Assembly: GCF_020907245.1 (NCBI RefSeq) | Contig: NZ_JAJJWH010000002.1 | Span: 62,001-126,000 of the forward strand | Origin: Pontibacter harenae | GTDB lineage: Bacteria; Bacteroidota; Bacteroidia; Cytophagales; Hymenobacteraceae | DNA length: 64,000 bases | Direction of reading: 5' to 3' | Part shown: positions 35,481-44,450 of the stretch, one piece after another | How the letters are laid out: each line of letters opens with the position of its first letter | Numbering within the stretch: position 1 is the stretch's first letter | Notes under the pieces: model-generated | What the model saw: the letters and a program-made list of their open reading frames with translations, nothing else | Told to the model about the DNA's origin: nothing | Database searches by the model: none | Made by a program: the position numbers and the translations under genes

Positions 35481-36068
35481 ATGTTTATCTTTTCTCTACT
35501 CTTATCACTTGTGGTGGGCATAGCTACGCCTGCCTTTGCACCGCCTCCTGCCCGTATCGTTAAAGCTGTCGTCAACGGAAGCAAGCTGGATAACAATACG
35601 AGCCAACTTTCTTGGTCAACATCCCGCAGATTAACCTGGGAAGATTTCCAAGGGCTTCCTGATGATAAAAACCCGCACCATGCCCTTACGGCAGCTAACC
35701 TTGCTGTAGATGTAAAGTGCAAAAACAACCTTTTCCTATACGAAGTGAAATGTGTGTTTTTACCAACGGAATCTTGGTCTAAAAACAAAAATTCTGAGAG
35801 ACTGTTAGCGCACGAACAACTGCACTTCGACCTGACAGAAGTACATGCACGCCAACTCCGTAAGAAGCTTCAGGAAATAGGAAAAACCTGTGGAACACTG
35901 CAGCCAACCTTAAACAATGCGATCAATGCTGCTTTCGAAGCATGGAAAGCGGAGCAAGATGAGTTTGATAAGCTATCCAGGCATGGGCTTGAAGCATCGG
36001 TACAGGAAGAGTGGACCACAAGCATAGAAGCAAGATTAACGAATTTAGAAGCTTACAAAACACTTTAG
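35481..36068 (+). CDS. DUF922 family putative secreted zinc protease
   Basis: A 195-residue protein with an N-terminal signal peptide (about 1-20). It contains the HExxH-like motif AHEQLHFDLTEVHAR near residue 112, the signature of DUF922, a family predicted to be metallopeptidases. The N-terminal LSWSTSRRLTWEDFQGLP is also typical. The substrate is unknown. The gene is convergent with the Rieske oxidoreductase across a 50-bp perfect palindrome. Confidence 0.85.
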   Translation: MFIFSLLLSLVVGIATPAFAPPPARIVKAVVNGSKLDNNTSQLSWSTSRRLTWEDFQGLPDDKNPHHALTAANLAVDVKCKNNLFLYEVKCVFLPTESWSKNKNSERLLAHEQLHFDLTEVHARQLRKKLQEIGKTCGTLQPTLNNAINAAFEAWKAEQDEFDKLSRHGLEASVQEEWTTSIEARLTNLEAYKTL

Positions 36069-36095
36069 TTTTACTTTATACAAACTAATCTAAGT

Positions 36096-36145
36096 TACTA
36101 ACAGAAAGGCCACTGCTTTATAAAGCAGTGGCCTTTCTGTTAGTA
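36096..36145. terminator. Bidirectional terminator, perfect 50-bp palindrome
   Basis: Both 25-base arms pair perfectly without a loop (centre at 36120/36121; core GGCCACTGCTTTA | TAAAGCAGTGGCC). It sits between the convergent DUF922 and Rieske oxidoreductase genes. Confidence 0.8.
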
Positions 36146-36156
36146 GATGCTTAACG

Positions 36157-37698
36157 TTATTTCTTGGCTGGGCCTAAGTCTGTTAAGGATGGCCCTGTGA
36201 TTACTTTACCAAAAGGATCGAAGCGAGAACCGTGGCATGGGCAGTCCCAAGAGCTTTCCACATCATTCCAATTCACAATACACCCTAAATGCGGGCATAT
36301 GGCAGAACACTCATGCTTCACCCCATCCTGGTCGCAGTAAACCGCAACCTTGCTTGTGCCCCTGCGAATAATACTACCTGTGCCTGGTAGCACCTCCGTT
36401 GCGTCTTCAACATCACCAGGCGTAATGTAATCTTTGTATTGTGCAGCTACATTGATGTTTTCTTTGACGTACTCCCCTACCGCTTTAAGCGGGCTTCGAC
36501 CTGGATCGTATAGGGCTGCCCAAGGATTTGGCCTATCCATGATCAGGTCTGTAATGATCATACCTCCTAATGTGCCGTGGGTCATGCCATGGCCTGAATC
36601 GCCTGTTATGATGTAAACATTATCGCTATCGCCAGGATTACGCCCCAAATAACCAAGGCTGTCGGCTGGCTCAAATACCTGCCCAGACCAACGGTAGGAA
36701 AACTTGTCGATCATCGGAAACTTCAGCATCGTCCACCTTTCCAGGTCAAGGAAATGTTTCTCCAGATTCTCATCCTGTCCCGTTTTATGATCGCTGCCTC
36801 CTACAATAAGAAGATCTGAACCCTTACCGTCTGAAGCAGCCCCTTTAAGCAAACGAACATAGTGGTAGGGTTCCTCCATGTCCCAGTACAAAGCATCTGG
36901 CACCGCCCCCGCTGGCACAGCCGCTCCTACCACATACGTCCTGTAAGGGTATAGTTTTGTATGCATGGTGGTTTTATCGTTTACAGGCGTGTTGGTTGCT
37001 ACGACTAAATGGTTGGCAGAAACGGCATGTCCGTCCACTGTAACTACTGTTGCAACAGGCCCTCCAGTATCAAAACGCTCTACTTTAGACTCTGTATATA
37101 TTTCCCCTCCCATATTAAGTATAGAGGCGCTAAGGCCAGCAAGGTATTTAAGCACATGGAAGTGCCCTTGGTTCGGGAAATGCAGGCACGGGAATGTTGT
37201 TAAGGTGTCGATAGGGCTTTTTTTCTGCATCACCACATCAAGCCATCCAATTTGCTGCACGGCTTCCAACTCCTTCATCAAGGCCTCCTCCTGCTCTTTG
37301 TTGTTTGCAAACATGTAGCCATCCACCCGCACAAAATCACAGTCAATGCCTTCATCCTTGGCAATGGCTTCAATCTTATCTATGGCCGCTCTGTGGCTAA
37401 GCACTGCCTGCCGAGCACCTTCTTCTCCAAACTTACTAATCAGGTTCGGGAAACCATCATCGAGGGCGTGCGCCAAGTGCGCTGTCGTACGGCCCGTTTC
37501 GCCGCCTGCTATTTGCTTTGCCTCTACCACCACCACATGCTTTCCTTCTTTGGCTAACAAATACGCTGTGGTAATACCAGCTATACCAGCGCCTACCACA
37601 CATACATCGCACGTTACATTTGTTCGTAGCGGATGAGTGGCTGGCATTTCGATTCCTTCAACCCATACAGGCAAAGTTGCTCCTGATTCTCTTTTCAT
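36157..37698 (-). CDS. FAD-dependent oxidoreductase with C-terminal Rieske [2Fe-2S] domain
   Basis: A fused oxidoreductase of 513 residues. Residues 28-58 form a Rossmann FAD fold (VVGAGIAGITTAYLLAKEGK), a DAO-type substrate domain follows, and residues 425-513 form a Rieske domain with cluster ligands CPHLGC and CPCHGS. Such DadA-Rieske fusions are common in soil and marine Bacteroidota, but their substrate is not established; amine or glycine-type compounds are guesses. The protein has no signal peptide. It diverges from csaA. Confidence 0.92.
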   Translation of the reverse strand: MKRESGATLPVWVEGIEMPATHPLRTNVTCDVCVVGAGIAGITTAYLLAKEGKHVVVVEAKQIAGGETGRTTAHLAHALDDGFPNLISKFGEEGARQAVLSHRAAIDKIEAIAKDEGIDCDFVRVDGYMFANNKEQEEALMKELEAVQQIGWLDVVMQKKSPIDTLTTFPCLHFPNQGHFHVLKYLAGLSASILNMGGEIYTESKVERFDTGGPVATVVTVDGHAVSANHLVVATNTPVNDKTTMHTKLYPYRTYVVGAAVPAGAVPDALYWDMEEPYHYVRLLKGAASDGKGSDLLIVGGSDHKTGQDENLEKHFLDLERWTMLKFPMIDKFSYRWSGQVFEPADSLGYLGRNPGDSDNVYIITGDSGHGMTHGTLGGMIITDLIMDRPNPWAALYDPGRSPLKAVGEYVKENINVAAQYKDYITPGDVEDATEVLPGTGSIIRRGTSKVAVYCDQDGVKHECSAICPHLGCIVNWNDVESSWDCPCHGSRFDPFGKVITGPSLTDLGPAKK

Positions 37699-37837
37699 AG
37701 TTTAAGATTATGTGGTGCTTTTCGGCTTTAACTTTATATATAGTAATTGTTTAGGAGTACGAAGCAAAAAAGCTAAGTGTTGCTAAAGCTGCTTTTGCCT
37801 CCTTTCTAGATCATGCACTACATTTTTAAAGCAGTAC

Positions 37838-37867
37838 TTGCGTAGCTACAGCAGACAAGTATATTTG
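37838..37867 (+). promoter_or_regulatory. Complete Bacteroidota promoter of csaA
   Basis: TTG at 37838-37840, a spacer of exactly 19 bp and TATATTTG at 37860-37867 match the -33/-7 consensus TTG-N19-TAnnTTTG. It predicts transcript initiation near 37874. Confidence 0.7.
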
Positions 37868-37893
37868 CCACTATAAAACCAATAAAGTAAACT

Positions 37894-38250
37894 ATGTTCG
37901 CTCCCGAAGAAACTATGGAAGAAATTACCTGGCAGCATTTTCAGCAGACAGATATCAGAGTAGGCACAATTGTAGAAGTGCAGGAATTTCCAGAGGCACG
38001 CAAGCCTGCCTATAAACTGGTGGTTGATCTGGGGCCTTTAGGGCTAAAAAAATCGAGTGCCCAGGTTACAAAGCTCTATAGCAAAGAAGAACTGGTGGGC
38101 AAGCAGGTGCTATGTGTGGTAAACCTGGGAAAGAAACAGGTAGGCAAATTTATGTCGGAGGTGCTGGTAACAGGCTTCGAAGACGAGGAGAAAAATATTG
38201 TGCTGGCACAGCCAGCAACTAAGGTGCCTAATGGTAGTAAACTGATTTAA
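37894..38250 (+). CDS. csaA: tRNA-binding / export chaperone-like protein CsaA
   Basis: A small OB-fold protein of the CsaA family with the tRNA-binding domain of methionyl-tRNA synthetase C-termini. The core is DIRVGTIVEVQEFPEARKPAYKL followed by SSAQVTKLYS and CVVNLGKKQVGKFMSEVLVTG. The ORF is 118 residues; the internal start MEEITWQHF at 37915 gives 111, closer to the family norm (about 110). B. subtilis CsaA has been linked to protein export and binds tRNA-like ligands; the role here is inferred. It has its own promoter. Confidence 0.92.
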   Translation: MFAPEETMEEITWQHFQQTDIRVGTIVEVQEFPEARKPAYKLVVDLGPLGLKKSSAQVTKLYSKEELVGKQVLCVVNLGKKQVGKFMSEVLVTGFEDEEKNIVLAQPATKVPNGSKLI

Positions 38251-38289
38251 GCTTTTCTTACACAAGGCTATCTGTATCAGCTAATTATC

Positions 38290-38309
38290 AGCATAATATA
38301 TTTTATGCT
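38290..38309. terminator. Weak AT-rich hairpin between csaA and the DUF4296 gene
   Basis: AGCATAA / TTATGCT with a 6-nt loop, between convergent stop codons. AT-rich flanks can extend the stem (TAATTAT/ATAATTA). Confidence 0.45.
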
Positions 38310-38326
38310 AAAGCTAATTATAATTA

Positions 38327-38707
38327 CTACTGCCCTGCTGTTTCCTGGATAGGCTCAGGCGTATTATTTGCGTTGAACTTGGCTTCTCGCACACTGAGTG
38401 TGTCTATAATAATTTCGTAGAGTTTGTCCATCTGGTCTACGTTTTCCAGATAGTAGGTGTAGGTCGCCCGAAACTTTTCTTCCGATACCTCATGCTTCTC
38501 CAATATTTCACGCTTTGCACGGTTATAGGTCATCAGTGCCGTATCAGGGTAAAGCTGCTTTGCTTCAACTAAAGCTTCTACCGTATGCACATCGGCCATA
38601 ATCCGCACCATTTTCTCCTCTGGAATCAGATTATCAGGTCTTTGGGTCTTCTGTTTGGTACAGCTCAGCAGTGCAATGCTAAAAAGTATGTAGAAAAGTT
38701 TTTTCAC
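38327..38707 (-). CDS. DUF4296 lipoprotein
   Basis: A 126-residue predicted lipoprotein with a signal peptide and lipobox LLSC (Cys16). The remainder is helical (VRIMADVHTVEALVEAK ... YTYYLENVDQMDKLYEII), the DUF4296 pattern of Bacteroidota. Function is unknown. It is divergent, by 58 bp, from the DUF58-BatD-BatA gene set. Confidence 0.85.
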   Translation of the reverse strand: MKKLFYILFSIALLSCTKQKTQRPDNLIPEEKMVRIMADVHTVEALVEAKQLYPDTALMTYNRAKREILEKHEVSEEKFRATYTYYLENVDQMDKLYEIIIDTLSVREAKFNANNTPEPIQETAGQ

Positions 38708-38765
38708 GGATGAAAATTACGATAATATGTTCTAATTTTAAAATCTTACACTATCCAAGAGGTTT

Positions 38766-39647
38766 ATGAAGGAGCTTGTTCAGAAGCTACGAAAGTACGA
38801 GATACAAATCAGGAAAGCCATTACCACCCAAATGCAAGGCGACTTCCATTCTGTGTTTAAAGGCACGGGACTGGAGTTCGATGATGTGCGGGCATACCAA
38901 TACGGTGACGATGTGCGTTCTATAGATTGGAACGTAACAGCGAAGGGCCATGGTACATTTGTAAAAACATATCGGGAGGAAAAAGAGCAATCGGTGTTTC
39001 TGATGCTGGACGTAAGCGCCTCGCAGGCAATAGGCACGGGCAAGCAGCAGAAACTGGATATTGGAAAAGAAATCTGTGGCGTGCTGGCTCTTTCGGCAGC
39101 CAGGCAGCAAAGCCAGATCGGCATTATCTGCATCAGCGACCAAAAAGAAAAATATATAAGACCAGCAAAAGGCATAGAGCAGGCTTATACTATAGTAAAG
39201 GCGCTCCACGAGCTTCAGCCAAAATCAACTAAAACAAACCTTGCCGCAGGCATTAAGCTTACGCTAGATATTATCAAGCGCCGCAGCATCATCCTGCTCA
39301 TCTCCGATTTTATAGACATCAACTATGAACGGGAACTGGCGATGCTGGCAAAGCGCCACGACCTGATTGTTATACAGCTGCTGGACATGCGCGAGCAGGA
39401 AATGCCTGGCTTAGGAATTGTGCCTGTGCTGGATAAGGAAACGGGCCGCACCGTCTGGTTGAATACCTCTGGTGAGGAATTTCAGATAAGATACTTTGCC
39501 CAATACACCGAAAACCGTGATAAAGTAGTGCGCATCTGCCAGAAGTACCAAGCCAATTATCTTTCTATACAAACCAACGAGGACTATGTGCCTCAATTGG
39601 TAAATTTGTTCAGACTACGAAACAGGTCGACCAAAAGAAGTGCTTAA
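38766..39647 (+). CDS. DUF58 domain protein (Bat / MoxR-associated)
   Basis: A 293-residue DUF58 protein with a von Willebrand A-like fold. The family signature is G-x-EF-x-x-x-R-x-Y-x-x-GD-D-x-R-x-I-D-W (positions about 36-62), and LMLDVSAS is a MIDAS-like site. Such proteins usually follow a MoxR AAA ATPase and precede BatD and BatA. MoxR is not adjacent here: the upstream gene is the divergent DUF4296. The next gene starts at a GTG inside the last codons (8-bp overlap). Confidence 0.92.
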   Translation: MKELVQKLRKYEIQIRKAITTQMQGDFHSVFKGTGLEFDDVRAYQYGDDVRSIDWNVTAKGHGTFVKTYREEKEQSVFLMLDVSASQAIGTGKQQKLDIGKEICGVLALSAARQQSQIGIICISDQKEKYIRPAKGIEQAYTIVKALHELQPKSTKTNLAAGIKLTLDIIKRRSIILLISDFIDINYERELAMLAKRHDLIVIQLLDMREQEMPGLGIVPVLDKETGRTVWLNTSGEEFQIRYFAQYTENRDKVVRICQKYQANYLSIQTNEDYVPQLVNLFRLRNRSTKRSA

Positions 39648-40548
39648 GATCATACTCTTTCTACTTATACTGCTGCCTACATGGCAGGCATCTGCCATGC
39701 AGTTGCCCCAGCCCCAAGGGAAATTTAGCAGCGACACCGTAAAGATGGGAGAACTGGTGCAGTACTCCCTCGTGTACAAGCACCCTGCCATGCAAGAAGT
39801 TATACTACCAGATTCAAACTATAGCTTTAGCCCTTTCGAGTTTGTACGCAAGAACTTCTACCCTACCGTTACAAGAGGCGGCATTAGTACGGATAGCGCA
39901 GTATATGTACTGCGCACCTTCGACACAGCGCCTGAACAAGCCATAGCGCTACCTGTTTATATTCTGCAGGACGGAGACACTGTGGGAGTGCCCACAGCCC
40001 CCTCAAGAGTAGTGCTGCAGCAACTGGTAAAGCAGGTAAACGAGCCCTTGGATTTTAGAGCAGATACAAGGTTAGTACAGGTAGAGGAGCGTTTCGACTG
40101 GCCGCGCCTGCTCGTATGGTTAGTTGCCTCCGTTGTTTTCCTGAGCCTGGTATGGTTTATCTTTGGTGAGGCCATCCGAATGCGCTATCGGTTGTACCGT
40201 CTTCGCAAAGATCACCTGTACTTTAACTCACGCTACAACTCACATGTCGATCGTTTTGTGAAAGCAGGCTCCACACAAAGCTTAGAGAAGGCAGTATCGC
40301 TGTGGAAAAATTACCTGACTAAACTGGAACGCAGCGCTATCAACTCCTTCACTACAAAAGAAATTGTAGAGTTCTACAACGACGACGAAAAAGTGAATAC
40401 TGCCCTCCGCCTTTGCGACAAAGCCATATACGGCAACTTGCTTACAGAAACAGACGGAGAAACAGGAAAAGCGCTTAGCATGCTTCGTCGTTTCGCTAAA
40501 GGCCGCTATAAAACTCAACGAGAAATAACACGCAATGCTAAGATATAG
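39640..40548 (+). CDS. BatD-like membrane protein
   Basis: A 302-residue protein with GTG start overlapping the DUF58 stop. It has a signal peptide (about 1-19), a periplasmic beta-rich part (about 20-150), one transmembrane segment (about 157-176, LVWLVASVVFLSLVWFIF) and a cytoplasmic helical tail of about 125 residues. The position between the DUF58 and VWA genes and this topology match BatD-type proteins, but sequence similarity is weak. The 14-bp overlap with the next gene supports tight coupling. Confidence 0.75.
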   Translation: MLKIILFLLILLPTWQASAMQLPQPQGKFSSDTVKMGELVQYSLVYKHPAMQEVILPDSNYSFSPFEFVRKNFYPTVTRGGISTDSAVYVLRTFDTAPEQAIALPVYILQDGDTVGVPTAPSRVVLQQLVKQVNEPLDFRADTRLVQVEERFDWPRLLVWLVASVVFLSLVWFIFGEAIRMRYRLYRLRKDHLYFNSRYNSHVDRFVKAGSTQSLEKAVSLWKNYLTKLERSAINSFTTKEIVEFYNDDEKVNTALRLCDKAIYGNLLTETDGETGKALSMLRRFAKGRYKTQREITRNAKI

Positions 40549-41587
40549 CGATGAAATCTGGGATTGGCTGGACCCGCAGTGGTTCACCTATAGCACGCTT
40601 CGCTCCTTCGATTGGGTGTACCCGCTGGTGCTGTATGGTTTGCCTGCCGTTCCGCTGCTTTTCCTGATCAAGGGGATAGCCAGGGCTAATACCCGCAACA
40701 AACTAGACATGGCCATGTTCGAGGGGAAAGTACGTTGGCAATGGTCCAGCCTGCTTAGGTTTATACCAGATACTGTGTTCATGCTTTTTATGATGCTGGT
40801 GCTGGTGGCGTTGGCCAGGCCTCAACGCGTAAACGAACAACTGGAACAGACTGCCGAAGGTATAGACATTGTACTGGTGCTGGATGTTTCAGGATCGATG
40901 GAGTTGCAGGACTTTAGCCCTAACCGCCTGGAAGCCGCGAAAGAGGTGGCAAAAGAATTTATAAACGGGCGCGTACAGGACAGAATTGGATTAGTCGTGT
41001 TTGCAGGCGACGCTTATTCTCTTGCGCCCCTAACCACCGATTACCAGTTGCTGCACGAGAGCATAAATTCAATCGGTTTCAGAATGATTGCGAATGATGG
41101 AACAGCCATCGGAAGCGCACTCGCTGTAGCCATAAACCGCATGCGCGATTCGGATGCGAAAAGTAAAGTGGCTATACTTATAAGCGACGGCGAAAATACT
41201 GCTGGTAACCTTGATCCAGTTATGGCTGCCAGGCTTGCTTACGGGCACCAAGTAAAACTTTATACCATTGGTATAGGTAAAGATGGACAGGTGCCGTACG
41301 CAGTTGATTCAACAGGGCAAACGATGTACGTGGACACACAGTTGGAAGAAACAAGCTTAAGGGAAATAGCTGAAATAAGCGAGGGACGTTTTTACAGAGC
41401 AGACAGCAAGGATGCTTTGCAGGAAGTTTTTAGAAGTATAGATAAACTGGAAAAGACAGAGATAAGTGAGCGCCGCTTCCGCGATACCCGCGACTATTAT
41501 CAGGTATACCTGAAGTGGGCACTGCTGCTCCTGCTCTTCTGGATGCTTCTGAAGAACACTTTTATTTCTAACGTGTTGGAAGATTGA
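40535..41587 (+). CDS. batA: VWA-domain membrane protein BatA
   Basis: A 350-residue protein with two N-terminal transmembrane segments (about 30-46 and 75-95), a von Willebrand A domain with intact MIDAS (DVSGSMELQD, near residue 113) and a C-terminal transmembrane segment (WALLLLLFWMLL). This is the BatA/B topology. In Bacteroides, bat genes are linked to aerotolerance and stress. Its start lies inside the BatD-like gene. No batB, batC or batE follows, so the set is shorter than the Bacteroides operon. Confidence 0.92.
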   Translation: MLRYSDEIWDWLDPQWFTYSTLRSFDWVYPLVLYGLPAVPLLFLIKGIARANTRNKLDMAMFEGKVRWQWSSLLRFIPDTVFMLFMMLVLVALARPQRVNEQLEQTAEGIDIVLVLDVSGSMELQDFSPNRLEAAKEVAKEFINGRVQDRIGLVVFAGDAYSLAPLTTDYQLLHESINSIGFRMIANDGTAIGSALAVAINRMRDSDAKSKVAILISDGENTAGNLDPVMAARLAYGHQVKLYTIGIGKDGQVPYAVDSTGQTMYVDTQLEETSLREIAEISEGRFYRADSKDALQEVFRSIDKLEKTEISERRFRDTRDYYQVYLKWALLLLLFWMLLKNTFISNVLED

Positions 41588-41743
41588 TATCAAGTTAGGA
41601 GGTTAAAAAGTTAGAGGGTTAGAGAGTTATCAATTTTTGAGAAGTTGATCATTGCTTTACAGAAGACAAAATAATCCGACACTACAACTTAATTAGCTTT
41701 AAATCAACTTATATAGACAAAATACAGAACCTTTACTTAAACT

Positions 41744-42427
41744 ATGAGCATAAGAGAAAATATACTTTATTTTGATGAAAAACTGCGGGGTGTTACCTGC
41801 CGTTTGGTGGCTGTTTCTAAAACGCATTCCGTAGAAAAAATACAGGAGGCTTACGATGCAGGTCATCGGCTGTTCGGAGAGAACAAGGTGCAGGAACTGG
41901 TAGAGAAACGAGAACTGCTGCCGCACGATATTGCCTGGCACCTGATCGGACACTTACAAAAAAACAAAGTAAAGTACATTGCCTCTTTTGTAGATACTAT
42001 TCAGTCTGTAGATAGCCTGAAGCTGCTGGTGGAGATAAACAAGCGGGCAGAACAGGTAAGCCGCACTTTCCCAATTAACTGTATGCTACAGATTTCCATA
42101 GCCGACGAAGAAACCAAGTATGGCATGAGCTATGAAGAAGCTGTGGCATTAGTTCAATCAGAGGAATACAGAAATATGAAGTATATTCGCTTGGTGGGTG
42201 TTATGGGTATCGCCACCAACACCGACGATGCAGGTAAATTACGTCAGGAATTCAGATACCTGCGTGAGTGCTATCAGCAACTGAAAGAAACTTACTTTTT
42301 TGCCAACGAAGATTTCGCAGAGATATCTATGGGCATGACCTCCGATTGGGAGCTGGCAATAGAAGAAGGCAGTACAATGGTTCGGGTAGGAAGTGGTATA
42401 TTCGGGAACAGGAACTATAACAAATAG
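41744..42427 (+). CDS. YggS-family PLP homeostasis protein
   Basis: A 227-residue alanine racemase-fold PLP-binding protein (YggS / PROSC) that buffers pyridoxal phosphate. The PLP Lys is in AVSKTHSVEKI; FGENKVQEL, WHLIGHLQKNK and SMGMTSDWELAIEEGSTMVRVGSGIFG are all conserved. The start MSIRENILYF gives the standard family length. It is followed 33 bp later by a DUF2750 gene. Confidence 0.95.
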   Translation: MSIRENILYFDEKLRGVTCRLVAVSKTHSVEKIQEAYDAGHRLFGENKVQELVEKRELLPHDIAWHLIGHLQKNKVKYIASFVDTIQSVDSLKLLVEINKRAEQVSRTFPINCMLQISIADEETKYGMSYEEAVALVQSEEYRNMKYIRLVGVMGIATNTDDAGKLRQEFRYLRECYQQLKETYFFANEDFAEISMGMTSDWELAIEEGSTMVRVGSGIFGNRNYNK

Positions 42428-42460
42428 AAAGGAATCAAAACCATCAATTTTAAATAAGCT

Positions 42461-42922
42461 ATGCAAAAAGCAGCATCAACAGAAAAAAGTTATCAGGAGT
42501 TTATTGAAAGTATTGTAGACACAAACAAAGTATGGGGACTGACAAATAACGACACCTGGGCAACCTCCAGTTCTGGCGAATACGAGGATATTGAGGTAAT
42601 ACTCTTTTGGTCTGAGCAAGAGTACGCCACCGCGTGTGCCGAAGATGACTGGTCTTCCTATAAAGCAGAATCGATCTCGTTGGTAGAATTTTTAGAGAAT
42701 TGGTGCGTTGGCATGTTTGGCGATGAACTGCTTTTAGGTGCCAATTGGTCCCCTGACCTAACAGGTAAAGAAGAAGAGCCGCTGGTAGTAGCACTAGACG
42801 TCGTAAACCAACTAAAGCAAAAAGGCATTACCCTGGAATTTACCCAATACGACAGCCAGGAAGAGTTTGAAGAACAACTGATAGAAGCGCTCGAAGATGA
42901 TGGGGATTCTGAAGATGCTTAA
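42461..42922 (+). CDS. DUF2750 domain protein
   Basis: A 153-residue, acidic cytoplasmic protein matching the DUF2750 pattern: N-terminal SYQEFIESIVDTNKVWGL, VILFWSEQEYA and FLENWCVGMFGDELLLGANW. The C-terminus is a Glu/Asp-rich tail (EDDGDSEDA). The family has no established function. Confidence 0.85.
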   Translation: MQKAASTEKSYQEFIESIVDTNKVWGLTNNDTWATSSSGEYEDIEVILFWSEQEYATACAEDDWSSYKAESISLVEFLENWCVGMFGDELLLGANWSPDLTGKEEEPLVVALDVVNQLKQKGITLEFTQYDSQEEFEEQLIEALEDDGDSEDA

Positions 42923-43041
42923 TTAAACAAATACTAGAATTTTACACCTGTAAAGGTTTAGTTTATAAGCCCCTTTAGCTTATAACTTACCTTAAGCTAT
43001 TGCTATAAAAGAGGAAATCAAAGGCGTTGTTTCACCTGAGT

Positions 43042-43953
43042 ATGATAAACCGTATACCTCCTTTTGCAGTTATTGCCATGCTTTTTTTAGTTGGCTGTAG
43101 CTTAGCAAAAAACACAGAAAATGAAGGGCCAGGCCTGCCTGAATTTGATAAAGCAGGCCACCGTGGAGCTCGGGGCTTGATGCCAGAAAACACAGTGCCT
43201 GCCATGCTTAAAGCACTCGATTTAGGAGTGACTACACTTGAAATGGATGCCCATGTTACGAAGGATGGGTATGTTGTTCTTTCGCACGACCCGTACTTTA
43301 ACCCTAGCCATGAGCTGCTGCCGAATGGTGCTGAAATACCGCCTGCCGATAAACGGAAGTATGCGCTGTACCAGATGAACTACAGCGAAATAAAGAAGTT
43401 TGATATTGGCTCTAAAATATATACACAGTTCCCGCAGCAGCAAAAGTTAAAAACGTACAAGCCGCTCCTGAGCGAAGTAATAGACAAAGCACAGGCACAC
43501 ATTCAGGCCAAAAACCTGCACCAGGTCTATTACAACATCGAAACCAAGTCCAAACCTGAAACGGACGGACAGTACCACCCAGCACCAGAAGAGTTTGTAG
43601 ACAGAATAATGGCGGTGATCAGGCGCAAACAATTAACAGACTATGTTATTATACAATCTTTTGATGTGCGGACGCTGCAGATTGTAAACCGTAAATACCC
43701 AAACGTAAAAACTTCTCTGCTGGTAGATAACAAGGACGGATTATCGGCAAACCTGCAAAAACTTGGCTTTACCCCCACTATTTACAGCCCGCACTATAAG
43801 TTGGTAGACGCTAAACTTGTAGAAGCTGCCCACATCCGTAACATAAAAGTTATTCCTTGGACAGTAAATGCTGTTGCAGATATGCAGCAACTAAGGCAAT
43901 TAAACGTAGATGGTATTATCTCTGATTACCCAAATCTCTTCAATCAGTTATAA
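43042..43953 (+). CDS. Glycerophosphodiester phosphodiesterase, lipoprotein
   Basis: A GDPD TIM-barrel enzyme hydrolysing glycerophosphodiesters to glycerol-3-phosphate and an alcohol. The catalytic pattern is GHRGARGLMPENT, EMDAHVTKDGYVVLSHDP, and a late NIETKS. A signal peptide with lipobox FLVGCS suggests a lipid-anchored periplasmic protein. I start at MINRIPPF (43042); the longer frame from a TTG at 43027 adds five unneeded residues. A hairpin terminator follows. Confidence 0.93.
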   Translation: MINRIPPFAVIAMLFLVGCSLAKNTENEGPGLPEFDKAGHRGARGLMPENTVPAMLKALDLGVTTLEMDAHVTKDGYVVLSHDPYFNPSHELLPNGAEIPPADKRKYALYQMNYSEIKKFDIGSKIYTQFPQQQKLKTYKPLLSEVIDKAQAHIQAKNLHQVYYNIETKSKPETDGQYHPAPEEFVDRIMAVIRRKQLTDYVIIQSFDVRTLQIVNRKYPNVKTSLLVDNKDGLSANLQKLGFTPTIYSPHYKLVDAKLVEAAHIRNIKVIPWTVNAVADMQQLRQLNVDGIISDYPNLFNQL

Positions 43954-43980
43954 TGTTTAGTTAAAAAAACTGAAATTTGT

Positions 43981-44017
43981 AAGGCTGCTACAGGAACGTT
44001 AATCTGAAAGCAGCCTT
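43981..44017 (+). terminator. Terminator after the GDPD gene
   Basis: AAGGCTGCT / AGCAGCCTT, 9-bp perfect stem with a 19-nt loop, followed by CATTTTAT. Confidence 0.65.
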
Positions 44018-44035
44018 CATTTTATACCACAAAAC

Positions 44036-44413
44036 ATGACACAAAAAGTAATACTACTGATAGCCAGTGCACTTGGCGCTTTAACCGTAATGATCGGAGC
44101 TTTTGGTGCACACGCTTTATCTGCCACGCTACAGGCTTCTAACCGTGTAGATACGTTTGAGACGGCCGTAAAATACCAAATGTACCATACGTTGGCACTG
44201 CTAGCTGTTGGTATGCTGCTCTTCAGAGTAGAGCAACCTGCGCTGCAAGTGGCTGCCTGGTGCTTCTTTATAGGAATAATTATCTTCTCGGGCTCGCTTT
44301 ATACCTTGTGCATGACGGGCATCACCTGGCTGGGAGCCATAACACCAATCGGTGGCACCTTGCTTATTGTGGGCTGGGGAGCACTGTTTTACGCCATTCT
44401 AAAAGCACTATAA
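44036..44413 (+). CDS. DUF423 membrane protein (YgdD/TMEM256-like)
   Basis: A 125-residue protein with four predicted transmembrane helices. The DUF423 signature GAFGAHALSATL lies at residues 22-33, with FETAVKYQMYHTLALL next and FSGSLYTLCMTGITWLGAITPIGG in the second half. Function is unknown across the family. Confidence 0.93.
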   Translation: MTQKVILLIASALGALTVMIGAFGAHALSATLQASNRVDTFETAVKYQMYHTLALLAVGMLLFRVEQPALQVAAWCFFIGIIIFSGSLYTLCMTGITWLGAITPIGGTLLIVGWGALFYAILKAL

Positions 44414-44416
44414 AAC

Positions 44417-44449
44417 ACAAGACAGCCACTACTAAAGTGGCTGTCTTGT
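44417..44449. terminator. Bidirectional terminator
   Basis: ACAAGACAGCCACT / AGTGGCTGTCTTGT, 14-bp perfect stem with a 5-nt loop and A/T flanks, between the convergent DUF423 and beta-barrel genes. Confidence 0.8.
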
Positions 44450-44450
44450 T

